From: Adiantum capillus-veneris
Lineage: Eukaryota; Streptophyta; Polypodiopsida; Polypodiales; Pteridaceae
Length of the DNA: 64,000 nt
Direction of reading: 5' to 3'
NCBI GenBank assembly: GCA_014529385.2
Contig: CM043953.1
Span: 62,309,872-62,373,871 of the forward strand
Shown: positions 11,332-24,223 of the stretch, piece by piece
Layout of the letters: every line of letters starts with the position of its first letter
Position numbering within the stretch: position 1 is the stretch's first letter
Notes under the pieces: generated by a model
What the model saw: the letters and a program-made list of their open reading frames with translations, nothing else
The model's database searches: none
What the model was told of the DNA's origin: nothing
Position numbers and translations under genes: made by a program

Positions 11332-13504
11332 TCATGAACTCAAGTACTGGATTGGAGATCTCAAAGAGCTTCTTAGGAATTTCGTACAAAGAACCCCATT
11401 TTCAGAAGGATATGTCATACATATCTGCATTAAAATACTAGCAGTCGAAACATGCATGTATACTTGACAATTATTCACTATAACATACCTTATCTGCTAT
11501 GCATCCACTTGTTAATTGTGGACACCAAGTTTCCCGTCGAGCATTCTCCACAACCGAAGTTCCACCATTTATGCGTTAGAAGCAATACCAAGAAAGCACC
11601 AGAATAATTAAGAGAAGTAACAACTAATGGCACCTTTTTTGAGCGCTTCTCAAATTCTCGATCCTCCGCAGCAGAATTCAAAACCAATGTGCTTAGATTT
11701 TCAATCTTTTGTGCTTGCATGCGTTCTCGCTCTGCATGAGCTTTCTTTTCCTCTTGGAGTTCAAGAGCAATTCTCTCTCTTTCACATTCACTCTAATGCA
11801 CAATGTGAATTTACTTATGGAACTTCATGCTTTAAAAGAACAAGTATGCAAAAATAAAGGTTGCCAACCTTCAGCAGAGTATTCCTGAGAGTTAGTATCT
11901 CATCTTCTGAATGTTCTGAATGAGACTCCTGTGTTCAAGCAAAGAAACCTCACTTAATAAGCAATCACAGTCACCTCCACATACTCACAAACCAATGAGT
12001 CGTTATCTCTTCCTCCAAACACTTCACGAGACACCATCCTATCCAGGACACTTACAGGTAAATTCCCATGTGCATACTTACTTTGAGCTTGGCACGTAGC
12101 TCCTCAATCTCCTTCTTTTGCCTTTTAAGCAATGCTGCATCTGTTAGTATCTGCCAGGAACCACATGAATGTCATTGATGTAAAACAAGAGAACATTCGT
12201 ATGGAGGCACTTGACAGCTAATCATTCTTGTATTACACCTCATTCACTTGGGCACAGTTTGTAACACGGATGGCCCTGCTTGCAAATTGCAATGTTCCTC
12301 TTGACTCATCAACATGAACCTGGCAAGGTGCAAATCTGCATTAGTATGCGGCAACACCCACTCACTAAGACCACAATTAGTCTAGTTCTGAGACTGAGAC
12401 ACTTGCTAGCCTTTCCATGCAACTTACTACGGCTGGTGTTATGTTGCAAATGATAGCCGTCCTAGCATTCCCTCCCAAAGATGGCTGCAAAATTCGTGTG
12501 AGTTTACTGTCTCTGTAGGGAACATGGCCACTGCACATAAACCTTAAGTATTAAAAAAACATGACATTTATATAAACTGAAAACTCTTTCCTAAGCATCT
12601 AATTCCTCAAAACACTTTTATAAGGCTTACAGACCCTTGATTTTGAATGCCCTCACTTAGTTTGTTGATCACAGTTCCAAGCACCATAAGGCTCTTGTTG
12701 ATGTGAGTGCCTTCCTTGAGACGGGCACCTTCTGCCCCCGTCTTTGCAACACGCTCAGAGCCTGCTAAGTCGACTAGGTTCTATAACAAGCAGGTGTTCA
12801 AGACTTCAACTTTAGGATTTCAAGGACTGTGCTGATGATGAAGATTGATTGCAGGAAAACAAGGATACCAAAACAGAGACCCTGACAGCATCACAAGAAA
12901 ATCCCACAGTATCATCTTGACTTCTGTCTCTGCTTTCAATAACCTAAACAAGGTGCATTAACCCACTGTTGGAGATCTTCTAATAGACTTCACCCAGTCT
13001 TACACATCTGCATTTGAAGTTTAGAGTTTATATTTACCATTCGGAAAATTGCATGAGATCTGCTACTATGTACATTCATGTTTGTTTCACCAACATGCCT
13101 ATGGGCTGCCCTTTCCTCAGGTCCAAAGAAACATATCAATTTCAGTGATGTAAACCAAAACTGTAAAGATAGTTATAGATTGATGGTAATGCCCTCACAG
13201 CACTGCACCTTCTCCAAACTCCATCAGCTGAAGAATCTGTTCAGGATTCGCAACGATCTCCTCCCTAAGACCTGCCACAAATATTCCACGCTGCCCACGG
13301 GCACAGAGTATCAAGATATTGAGAGGCTGTTCCAGAAAGTTGATGAAGACCACTCAATCAAAATACTTGCAGCCAGAAGCTCAAATTTACCTCCAGACTT
13401 TCATGCACTTGCAGTTTTGTTTGCTCTGGAGCCAAAAGGTCCCTGATGTCTTCATTGTATATTTCCATATAAGACATTCGAAGTAGAAATTCTCTGTCAA
13501 CAGC
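11332..13504 (-). CDS. Kinesin-7 exons 4-15 (rest of motor, neck, coiled coil)
   Basis: Exon 4 starts after GACATAG and encodes [17 protein letters not shown]. Exons 5-10 carry the [53 protein letters not shown] and FASRA blocks in canonical order. Exon 11 encodes the neck ([19 protein letters not shown]). Exons 12 and 13 are heptad-rich and highly charged. Exon 14 has RRETWCP, a motif seen after the neck in KIN-7 proteins. Exon 15 adds 30 residues and a TGA. The introns here are 58-170 bp. Joining exons 8 and 9 in frame needs donor GG|GTCTGT rather than the stronger GTAAGC 4 bp downstream. Confidence 0.88.
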
Positions 13505-16500
13505 CTATGTCAGGCAACTCATTCTATCAGCTGCATCACTCCTAAATTTCATATACAGAAAAAGCTTACAGAGTATAAAAATCCAAACTTAAAAAAGGAA
13601 ATGGTTGCGTAAGCGTACAGCAGACAATAGAATGCAGTTTATTACCAATGTTTCACATGATAGCAATCCACATTTGTTATGATCTTTTCGGTTCAAAAAC
13701 AACCACATTGAGAAGAGCTCCTCAAAATAATTGAGGAGAAGATTCAAGAAAGCCAGATCGATGTGTTGCTGTGTTCATAGATTTTCTTTATGTATTTTCA
13801 ACTAATTTGGAAAGAGGCACTATACATCAGAACATCTTATTAGTGGGCATGGTAATGCCTCTATGGGGCCTATGTGAACCTAGTTCAGTACATTTGTTAC
13901 ATATTCTTTGGTGTCATTTGAAGAAAAAAAAAAGAGGCTATTCACTCAAATGGAACATTGGCGCAGCCAAAGTTGGTCTGTGCAAGGAAGTGCTTGATGC
14001 CAAGCAAAGGGTGCTAGCAGGTGCAAGACAAAGGGCTAAGGCCAATGTAGGGAGGTACCAGATGCCCCTCTCCGTTTCTTGTGGCCTAGGTTTGCGGGCC
14101 CGATGTGGTCCAAATGCAGTGAGGATGGTGGGAATCGGAGTTCGAGCTAGCGGGTTTTAGTAGCGCTTTACGACGAGGAGACCGGGCAGGTAAGCCAGAA
14201 ATGGTTAAGGTCTGAATGTGTAGGGAAAAAATGGGAAGGAGGGTTTTGTGGAGAGCTTTGTCACCCAAAGGGGCGAATGCATGGGGCCATGCCATGTGGC
14301 CATCGAACGGCCCCAGATGCACTGACAAGCCAGAACGCAGGCTATATAGCCCAAAGGCGTGCCCATTAGAGGTATCGCAAGGACTTGGAACTCCTTGCGA
14401 GCGTGGCCATGGAGCTCTAATCTCAGCGCTGCATGCCCGAGCCTGGCGACGCAGGGCAGAAACGGCGGCGTTGGTAGCAGCCGGTGGCCGACGGCTATCG
14501 TGCGGCATTGATGCGTGATGCTGACGTGGCAAGCGCCATCCAAGGGCCTGGTTCCCACGGTCCCGAAGCCGCCCATTTTGAGAGTAAGCAGAAGAGCCCC
14601 ACTAGCGACATCGCTAGTGAGGGTACCGGTATGCAGGAGAGAAGACCAAGGGAGAGGGCATATGAGAAATGAAATGAAATGATATATTAACGTCTTCAAA
14701 AGGCCAAAATGACCTATGAGACCAAGTTGTTACAACATACTGAATCTGATACCATGTTCGGAATCAAAAAGAACTGAAACAAAAATACAACTACTACAAA
14801 TTGGAACTGTATGGATGTGCTAGCTAATACAAAAGGTGCCGAGTACACTGTGTAGTACAATGAGAGAAGGGGGGGGGGGGAGATAGATACGGTAGAGATC
14901 CATCCTCATCCACACTCTGGCCGTCTAAAAAGTATGGCTCGAATCCTCTGTTGTAGTCTCCATCTATACTGTGTAGCTCCTCCCCTCAATCGCGGTCTTC
15001 TAGATCTCCCTAGCTCCAATGCTCGGTCTATGAGAATGCCCGTAGTGGTAGTATGAGTGCGGGCAAAGCTCTGCAATGGTGGCTGCTCCTCTGGGTGTCC
15101 AATATCTAGTGTAAAGAAATCTGTAATTTATCTCTGGGACTGTCTCTCTCCAGCTCTCCTCAGTAAAGTGTCTCTATACTTGTGTAGCTCAAGTAGATAC
15201 AGTCCAAGGCATCTCTGATCCACATAACTCATGACCCTAGATAGAGGCCCAAAACCCTCTCTGATTAGACAATGGAAACGGTCTCGTATCTCATAGTACA
15301 CTGTGCAATGGCATATGTAATGTAGCTCTAACTCTGGCTCTAGATGACATAAGCGGCATATCCTGCTATTTGTTGGTATCCCTCTGAATCTACCAGTCTC
15401 AATCTCGAGCCGATATGAGGATGTGCGTATCTGGCCAATGGCACAACGCAAACCATGAGAAAGATGTGTGTCCATATAGCTAGGTCGAATCACAAACCCA
15501 TCCTCCGTGAGAAATAGAGAGAGAGAAATGAAATGAAATGAAATGATATATTAACGTCTTCAAAAGGCCAAAATGGACCTATGAGACCATCAGATACAAA
15601 GTGGTGAATCTAATACAATGTCTGAAGTACAAGTACAAAAAGTACTGAATGTAAAAAATGAAAATTGAAAATGAAGTGTGAAATGTGAAATGTGAAATGT
15701 GAAAATGTAGAATAGGCCCTCAATGACACTCTGGGTGTCGTGCTAGAATGCCTATGATCCTCTGTTAGAGCCTCCGTCGATGGAGTGCGCTCCTATGTCT
15801 CGGTCGTGGTCGTCTCGATCTCCCGAGCTTAGTCGCCCTGTAAATGAGGGTGCCTCTGGTATGAATGTGGGTACAACCCTGTGCTGGTGGTTAGTCTCCT
15901 GGCTCCCTCGATCCAAAGAATTCTGTGATCTGTCTCTGTTGACTGTCGTACTCTATGTCTCCTCAACAGACTATCTCTATGTCGGTGTAGCTCAAGTAAA
16001 TATAAGCCAAGGCATCTCTGATCCTGATACCTCATGACTCTATCTAGGGGTCCAAAACCCTCCCTGAATAAGCAATGGAAGCGCCCTCGTATCTCATAAT
16101 ACACAGTGCAATGGCATATGTAGTGTAGCTCTGTCTCTGGCTCTCAATCGCATAGTTGGCATATCCTAGACTCCGGTGGTATCCCTCTAAATCTACCCAT
16201 CTCAATCTCCAGCTTGTGTGAGGATGTGCGAATCTGACCAATAGCACATCGCAGACCATGAGACAAATGAGTGTCCATGTAGCTCGGACGAATCACAAAC
16301 CCATCTCCCGAAAGTTCGAGAAGATGCTCTTTGTAGAAATCCATCTTCGTGCCCAACTCCTGCATCGGCTCTACCCATGTCCTCCTAGTGTCCAACTGTA
16401 TAAGATCCTGACGGATGAGTCTAATGATTTCCGTCCGTGTGACTGGTAGGGAGGGTGCATCCAAGGAATACTGAAAAGGAGGCAATATATCCATGTTGAA

Positions 16501-19500
16501 ACCATGCCTCTGAAACCATGAGGTCATCTGCACATACGAACATGATGCGTCTCCCTGCATCGCTAACTGTCTAGAGGACTCAAGAGCCAATCTAGTATAT
16601 CTGCCTCTATGTGTATCCCATAGATTGTGCATAAAGGACACTGATCTGGTAAGAGCCTCAATCTCTATAGGAGGGGCGGCTACCTCCGCTAGAATAATCG
16701 CATGTGGTACGGAGGCCTTGGCTCTAATCATTCGGGATATCATAACTACCAAGGGTCTCTCCATGCTCCTCCAACTGTCATGATTCACAGATGGTCCCCA
16801 AACCTGGACCCCATAAAGCATAGCTGAAGCAACCAAAGTATCAAAAATCCATAGCTTTGTTCGTGGTTCTTGAAACTGAACCTGCGAACACATCCTCTCT
16901 AGCCCTCCCAATGCCGCATAGGCTCTGGACAGTCTAGTCTCTACTGCTCTCCTCAGAGTAAACCTTGGTCCTGTGAATACCACCCCCAAGTATGTATATT
17001 CATCTGTGTACTCCACAATATCCTGACCATATACGAGTGTAGGTGCCAATCTCTTGACCCACTGTGGTGTGGTGCTAAACACCATAACCTTGGTTTTACC
17101 AAGGTTCACAAACAATCCACTATTCTCTGTAAAGCTGTGCAATGCATCCAACTGTCTCTACATGCCCTCTGGTGACTCTGATATCATCAGCATATAATAA
17201 TAAGGGATCCATGTCCCTGCTAGCTGAGCTCCTTTGTCGCCCTCTCTCTCAAAGTAGTAAGAGACCTCATCTACATACATACCAAAAAGTGTAGGGAACA
17301 AAGGACACCCCTATTTCACTCCAATAGTGGAATGAACAATGTCAGAAATCCCCTCAAGAGTGCGTACCTGGCCAGTCACTGAGCCATATAAAGCCATGAT
17401 CCCCCATATGATCTGTGTGGGTACTCCCAACTTCAGTAGCCTACGCATCAATATGGCCCTCAGCACTGTGTCAAATGCTTTGCGGAAGTCCACAAAGCAA
17501 CAATACATCTGTCTTCCATGTGCCCGACCCTCCTCAATAATGGCTCTGAGTGTAAGAATATGGTCCAAAGTGGAGAAACCCCTCCTAAATCCAGCCATGT
17601 TGCTCGTATGCCCTCATTTTCTGCCCATTTACTCAGTTGATGTTCAAGAATGGATGCATACAACCGTGCCAATGTGTGCCCTATCATAATTGTACGGTAG
17701 TTCCCTGGCACCGCGGGGTCCCCTGCCTTGAAGAGAGGTACAATTGTAGATAACCTCCAAGACTCGGGTAGTCCCTCACACATGACACGGTTAAACAACC
17801 GCGCAAGAACCTCTGACAGTAAATGTCTAGCATGTATCAAGTGCTCTGCCACCAAACCCTCATGATCATATGCTCTCCTAGTCCTCATCCTGTCAATGGC
17901 GTTCTTCACCATCTCAGTGGTAAAGAAGGTACTAGTGGCTGGACATGGTTCTAGAGGGTTTGGTAGTGATGGTTGCCCAGGTATTGTATATAATGATGCT
18001 GCATACTAACCCCAAATCTCGGGAGAAGTAATCACTGGAGGAGGTGAGTGTTCATGGAAGAGACACCAGGCCTCACCTGAATCTCGACTCAAAAAGAGCT
18101 GATACAAATCACGTTCCATCTGGGCTAAAAAGGCCCGCTTCTTCTGTCGCACTAAACGTCGAAGGGCAATCCGAGACTGTCTATATGTAATGACTCCAAG
18201 TATAAGCTTGCTCTGAATCTGAACTCTCATCTCTCTGCACTCCTCATCATACCAACTATTCTGAGGCATCCCAGAACGTATTCTCTCATCTGGTTGAGTG
18301 TGTGGGTATGTCTCTGCTGCTGCCCCATGCAAGATCTCCGTCAATAGAGTGGTGATCTCCTCCACAGTATATACAAGTTCGGCTGCCCACATCCGCCTGT
18401 AAATCTCCTCCACATAGACTGAGTCCGTCTCTTGTGTAAAAGTATACCCTGTGTGTGCAATCCTCCGTGGTGTCTGAAAGGCGCTATACTGGAAAGAGAC
18501 TGAAAAAGTAAGGAGAGCATGGTCCACTGCTACTCCAACATGTCTAGGTCCCACACTGAGATCCTGAATACTAGAGATGAAGCTCGGTGAAGTCCTGACA
18601 TAGTCCACTGTACTGGCCCCATGTCTGTGTGGAAAGCATGTGAATCCCCCAGACGAAGGAAAAATCTCTAGACCATTAAGTATGGCCAAACCATGCGTAG
18701 TCGTTGTCAAGATTTTTTTGGAGCAAGGGATTGCGCATATGTACATACCCATGCATGGTGCATCGAATAAAGAATTGCCCATTCTCCAGAGCCAGGTGGT
18801 TACGTGGGGCCCACATGTGTACAGGTGGGACAGCATGTACATAGTGCATCGATTTTCACTATTGCCAGTACCAGTGTGTTTTTTCTACAATAATGAGGAG
18901 TTGGTAGCGTGTAAAACTTCTCGAAGAAGCTATCTGCAGGTCGACGACATGAGATAAGCAGGTGCATCATATGGCATCTAGTGGCGTCAGGAGGTCGAAT
19001 GGGGTCAATTTTTGCACATGGATGAGTACGGACACAACGTGGGTGTTTTCTTGTGATGATTATGCAGAGAGGTAATCATGAGGACCATCTTTTAGGGTCC
19101 ACTTTACGTGGTTGCGGATGCATTATTGGAAAAAGTTGAGTGCCAGGTGTGCGGATGGATGCAGTAAAGTGACAACTATGCACTGCGAGGTCAGTTTTTG
19201 GCCTGTTCGGGGTCCGTTTGAGGTCATCTAAAAGGCCAAGGGTGCCCAACTAATAAAGCTAAGTGTGGAACTGAAAAACCAGAGAGAAGACCAGAAAAAA
19301 CGTGGATAGAAGAGGAGGAACAGCCGTAGGTGTGTTTTTGCTCATTTTGGAGCCTGTTTTGGTCGTAAACTACTCATCCGAGGTCGGATTTGAGCACTTT
19401 GACATTGTAGACTGGGGTTTTGGGCTGTTCCGGATGCGATGGCGCTGTCCATTTTGCCAAATTCCTCACTTTTTTTCTGTTGTTTTTGCTGTGTAAGTTT

Positions 19501-22500
19501 TTGCTATGAGCGAAGCTTCTACTCCAACTTGTGATTGTATCTGGCATGTTCTACCCATATTATGTGAGCTGTTTGTCCCATTGGTGTTGGCCCAAGCTCT
19601 ATTGTATCTAAACATCATAAGTTCTCCTCTTTTGAGCTGAGTTTTTTGGATGTGTGTGTGCGTGTCGCTCTCTGTGTGGAGTGGGTAAATAGATAGTCTC
19701 TCTTCTCTCACTCCATCGGTACAGGGACAAGTACAGGTACAGATGATTCACACAGGTACAGATAGCTAGAGTACAGTGATATACTAGCAGTGGTGTCACT
19801 TGCAGTTGTTGTGGGTATGCATCATTTGGCGCCTATTTGAGCGCATTGTCTGTTGGATTGTACATTACTTGTGGAAACTGCCATTGTACGCCTTTGTGGA
19901 GCCATATTTGGTTTTATTTGGCAGTCCCAGCCATTTCTGAGACTTGGTCTAGAGGATAGTCATTTCTGAGACTTGACTATACGCGATTTGCATTAGCCTT
20001 CATGTGAGGGTCGATAGCGTGAGGTTTTATTGAGCTGAGGGATTCTCAAATGTGGAGATCCTTTCGGTGATACGGGTAGCTAGAGCACCCTTTTCGTGAC
20101 CTCGCCATAGGCTATGTACTAGTGATTCCTACTTGATGCTCGGGTTCTATTGTTGGCAGTTTATGCATACATATACAGTCTATATTTTGGGTTCACATTG
20201 CTCTACTTCTGGGGAAGCTCTGTCAAAATTTTTCCAAGTTATGATGGCTGGTTTTTTGGTCTTTTAAGCCATTTATACTGTTATGCTACTGAAATTCTGG
20301 CAAAATCAAAGGATAAGTCAAGTGTGCCTTCTTGGGAGCTTCATGGTTTGCTTTATTGGATGATCAAAATGGCCTTCAATTCACTCCTTGTCACTTAACT
20401 CAGAGAATCCAGATAAATGTTCATGTGTCAAGGAAGGTTTTTTTCCAACAGCGCATAGTCTTTATGTTCGGGCCAAGAAGATTACGAGAGATCCTGGAAT
20501 GTCCTTTGCCTGTTGTAATTCCAATGATTAACTATGAAAACTCATTTGATGTGCACGTATTTGTCCTTATCTAAAGACAAGCTCCATTGAAGTTTTTTAG
20601 GGATTGAGTCGATCAAAAGTTTTGGGTTCTTGCACGTGTATTCAAAGGGGTTCTCAAAGCATTGTAGCTTGGGTAGCCATGGCTTTCTCTTATCCGGAGT
20701 TTCATGGAAGAAGTGATGAAGATATGGAAGACTTTTTGGAAAAGATGGAGGTTGTCTGCATTAGCAACCAGATTCATGACCCGGCACAGATGTTACGTCT
20801 TCTCCAAATTTGTTTGAAGAGTGATGCACGAGTTTGGTCCAAAGCATTTGAAGAGGAGTTGCGTGTGGCTGATCCACCTGTAAGATTGAGTTGGGACAAT
20901 CTAAGACATGGATTGGAAGTGGAGTTTGTGAAGATAGAAAATCCTCACAAAGTGTGGCAAGAAGTACAGGCTTTAGTGCAAAAGGAGGGTGAGCCGATAG
21001 ATGCATACATACGAAAGTTTTCATTGGCATGGGAGCGGATATGCAAGGCCTTAGCACCACAGGTACCCCCGCCTGACATGATGAAAAAGGACATGTTCTT
21101 GGCCAGTCTTTGGGAGAATATACGTTGGAGAGTGGAGCTAAAGAAGCCTAGGACATATGAAGATACATTGGAGGTAGCAAGGAACAAAGAGTGGAAGTTG
21201 AGGAAAATGAGCCAGTTAGGAGTGGAGTCTTTGCCCATGAGGTCTGAATTTCAGCCTATGGATTCTTCGCAAGGTCGTATGCCAAGGGTTCATCATGAAC
21301 CAGTGGTTGTTGTTACTCCTCAGGTTATGCCAGCAGTGGTCACTACAACAGTACAAGATGATGGGCTAAGGCAAGACATGAGGCAAGTCATAGATTAAAT
21401 GAAGAATCTCAGCCTAAACATGCTAGGTCAAGTGGGAAAAAATCGAGGTCGAGAGAGATTTGCAAATCAGCCAGGAGGTGAAGAAAGACCCAGGAATGGT
21501 GTTGGACAAAGCAATGGTAGGTTTTGGAGGCAGACACCCACATGTTATAATTGTGGAGAGTTGGGTCACTCAGCCCGCAATGTGATAAGCCACCAAGGAT
21601 GGGGGGAGATATGTATCCATTGCCAAGACAGGTGCTAACTAGGTCAAATGATTATGGCATCGAAATTAAGGGAGATGAAGGAACCAGTGGATTAACCCAA
21701 GAGGAAAAGGGAAAGACAAAAGTATTAAGTGTGGTTACCTTGGAGAAGACATCAAAGCTAGAGGATACATTAGTGATGCCTATTGGGAAGAGGACCACAG
21801 AGAAAAAGGAAGAAAAAAGTGCCCCAAGTCCTAGTAAGAAGAAGGGAAAGAGTCATGAAGGCGAGGATGTCAAGGCCAAGAGGAAAAGGAGAGCTCGTCG
21901 CAAATTTCATGTTTCAGATTTTCCACTAGGGGATGGGCAATTAAGCTATGACTTGAAGGAGGATCTGACAGGCAGGTAGGCAGATGTTACTTTTGGGCAG
22001 CTTATAGAGATGGTGCCTAAGCTAAAGAGACAATGGAAGAGGATGGTTAACCCAATGAAGAAAGAGTCAGAGAGAGGTTCAGTAAAGGTGTTGGCAATGG
22101 ATGAGCTACCAGACATTTGTCCAATAGTAGATGTGTGGCATAAAAGAAAAAATCTGGGACAAGGTTATGTAGATGGCGGAGCCCAAATATGTGTCATAAG
22201 TTATAACACACTCATGCGTTGAAAAGATGGGTCTTACAGTGACTGGGGTGTCAGGCTTTCGGATCGGATTGGCAAACCATCAAAAAGTAAAATGCTTGGG
22301 TGTTGTAAAGAGCTTAGAAGTGGAGGCATATGATGCAAAGGCGGTGGTTGATTTTCATGTGATGCCAGCGAGGTTGGGAGCATATCCTATTATATTGGGC
22401 AAACCATGGTTACGTGCAGTGGGAGCTGTTCAAGATTGGCGACGTGGTACGATTAGCCTCTATGCAAAGACAAGTGCCAAGAAGCTATATAATATGGACA

Positions 22501-24165
22501 CAAGGAAACGAATGGAGGAGCTTTATGAAGATGAGGATGAGTCTAATGATGAAGACTATTTCACGGTGACAGATGAGAACAGTGATAGCACTACCAACAG
22601 TGATGAGGATGCTGATGTTGCATTTCTTTTGATGGATAAAGAAATCCAGGAGTCTAGTTTAGTTGCATTTGTGAATGAAGTTGAAGATGAAAGTGAAGGG
22701 CCTTATGAAGTGATTGAAGGGCTGATGCAAACCAAGGTTGAATTGTCAAAGAAGCAAGAATTGATGACACAAATGATCAGTGGAGACCTCTCAATTATGG
22801 AGAAGGAGATATATTTGCAAATGCTGGCTCGTTTTCCTGATTTGTTCATTACTTCATATGAAGAGATCAGAGGGTTCAAGGGAGAAGAGATGCATATAGA
22901 GCTGAAAGAAGGTGCTAAGCTAATGCGGCAAAGGCTAAGAAGGATGGGTCAAGAGCAAATGGAAGCCTTGCGAGAAGAGGTGGACAAGTTATTGAAGGCA
23001 GGGTTCATAGTCCCTGTGGACTCTGGAGACCACAGAATGGGTGAGTCCAATAGTAGTCAGTCCAAAGAAGGATGGGAAGTGGAGGATTTGTGTAGAGTTT
23101 AAACCCTTAAATGCAACCACTAAGAAGAACCCATATCCTCTTCCATTCATTGATCAGATCTTGGATTCAGTGGCAGGTTATGAGAGGTACAGTGTGTGTG
23201 ATGGTTTTTCAGGCTATTTTCAATTGAAGATTGCTCTTAAAGACCGCACAAAGACAACTTTTATTACGCCATGGGGCTGCTATTGCTACTGAGTATTGCC
23301 ATTTCGGTTGACAAATGGACCATCTTTCTATCAAGAGAGAGCAAATTGGGTATTGAAACCATTCATTGGTAGTTGTGTTAAAGCTTTTATGGACGACTTT
23401 TGTGTCTATAGCAGTAGGGTTGAACATCATAAGAAGCTACAAATGGTATTGGCTCGATATGATGAATGTGGAGGACCACTAAATCCCAAGAAATGTCATC
23501 TAGCACAACCAAGGGTGAAGTTATTGGCCCATATGGTGTCAGAAAATGGCATTGAGACTGATCCAGATAAGGTTAAGTCTATTATTCTTCTTCCATCACC
23601 TACGAGTACGAAGCAATTGGCAACCTTTATACACAAAGTGAAGTACATGGCGCGGTTTATTCCATTGTCTTCTCAGCTTCTTTATCCATTACAACAAGTG
23701 GCAAAGCATGATCCATTGCAATGGGATGACAAGTGTGAAGAAGTGTTTCAAGAGGTGAAAGAGGTGTTAGGGGGGTTGTCAGCCATGCAGGCTCCTGATT
23801 GGGAGAAAGTGTTTTATGTAAATCCATCAGTAGGGGATGATGCCATTGGAGCCATGCTATTCCAAAAGGGGAAGGGCAGCCATTATATAAGGCCAGTGTA
23901 TATAAGGGCAGCCATTTTATAAGGCCATTATATAAGGCCAGTGTTGGTCCATCCCCGAGAGAGAAGAACAGAGCAAGCACTGAGTCAAGGCCCTCACCAA
24001 CTACCACTGGTGTTGATGTGACAAAGCAACGTAAGTTGCTGCAGCCTCGCCTTGAAGAGGTCTCGCCCTCGCCCTGGTTGGCCTTGCCCTCGCCCTCACC
24101 CTGGCTGGCTGCCCTCGTCCTCGCCTTCGCCTTGGCTAGCTCGCCCTCGCCCTTGGCTGGCTCTT

Positions 24166-24223
<58 letters not shown>

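Larger units (their letters stand above)
18705..23960 (+). mobile_element. Ty3/gypsy element 3, 3'-truncated
   Basis: A probable LTR is followed by gag (20679-21590), a protease region (about 22070-22470) and RT (about 22880-23800), with the reading lost early in RNase H at 23922. Integrase and the 3' LTR are absent. RT blocks resemble those of the element at 61-64 kb (shared LAQPR, NGIE.DP.KVK spacing), so the two are likely relatives. Stops and one frameshift interrupt the polyprotein. Confidence 0.8.

Noticed and set aside
14086-14699. Overlapping ORFs 14086-14699 as a gene
   Set aside because: Long frames on both strands in GC-rich DNA share no domain and lie inside a kinesin intron next to a LINE. 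They are probably chance openings in repeat sequence.
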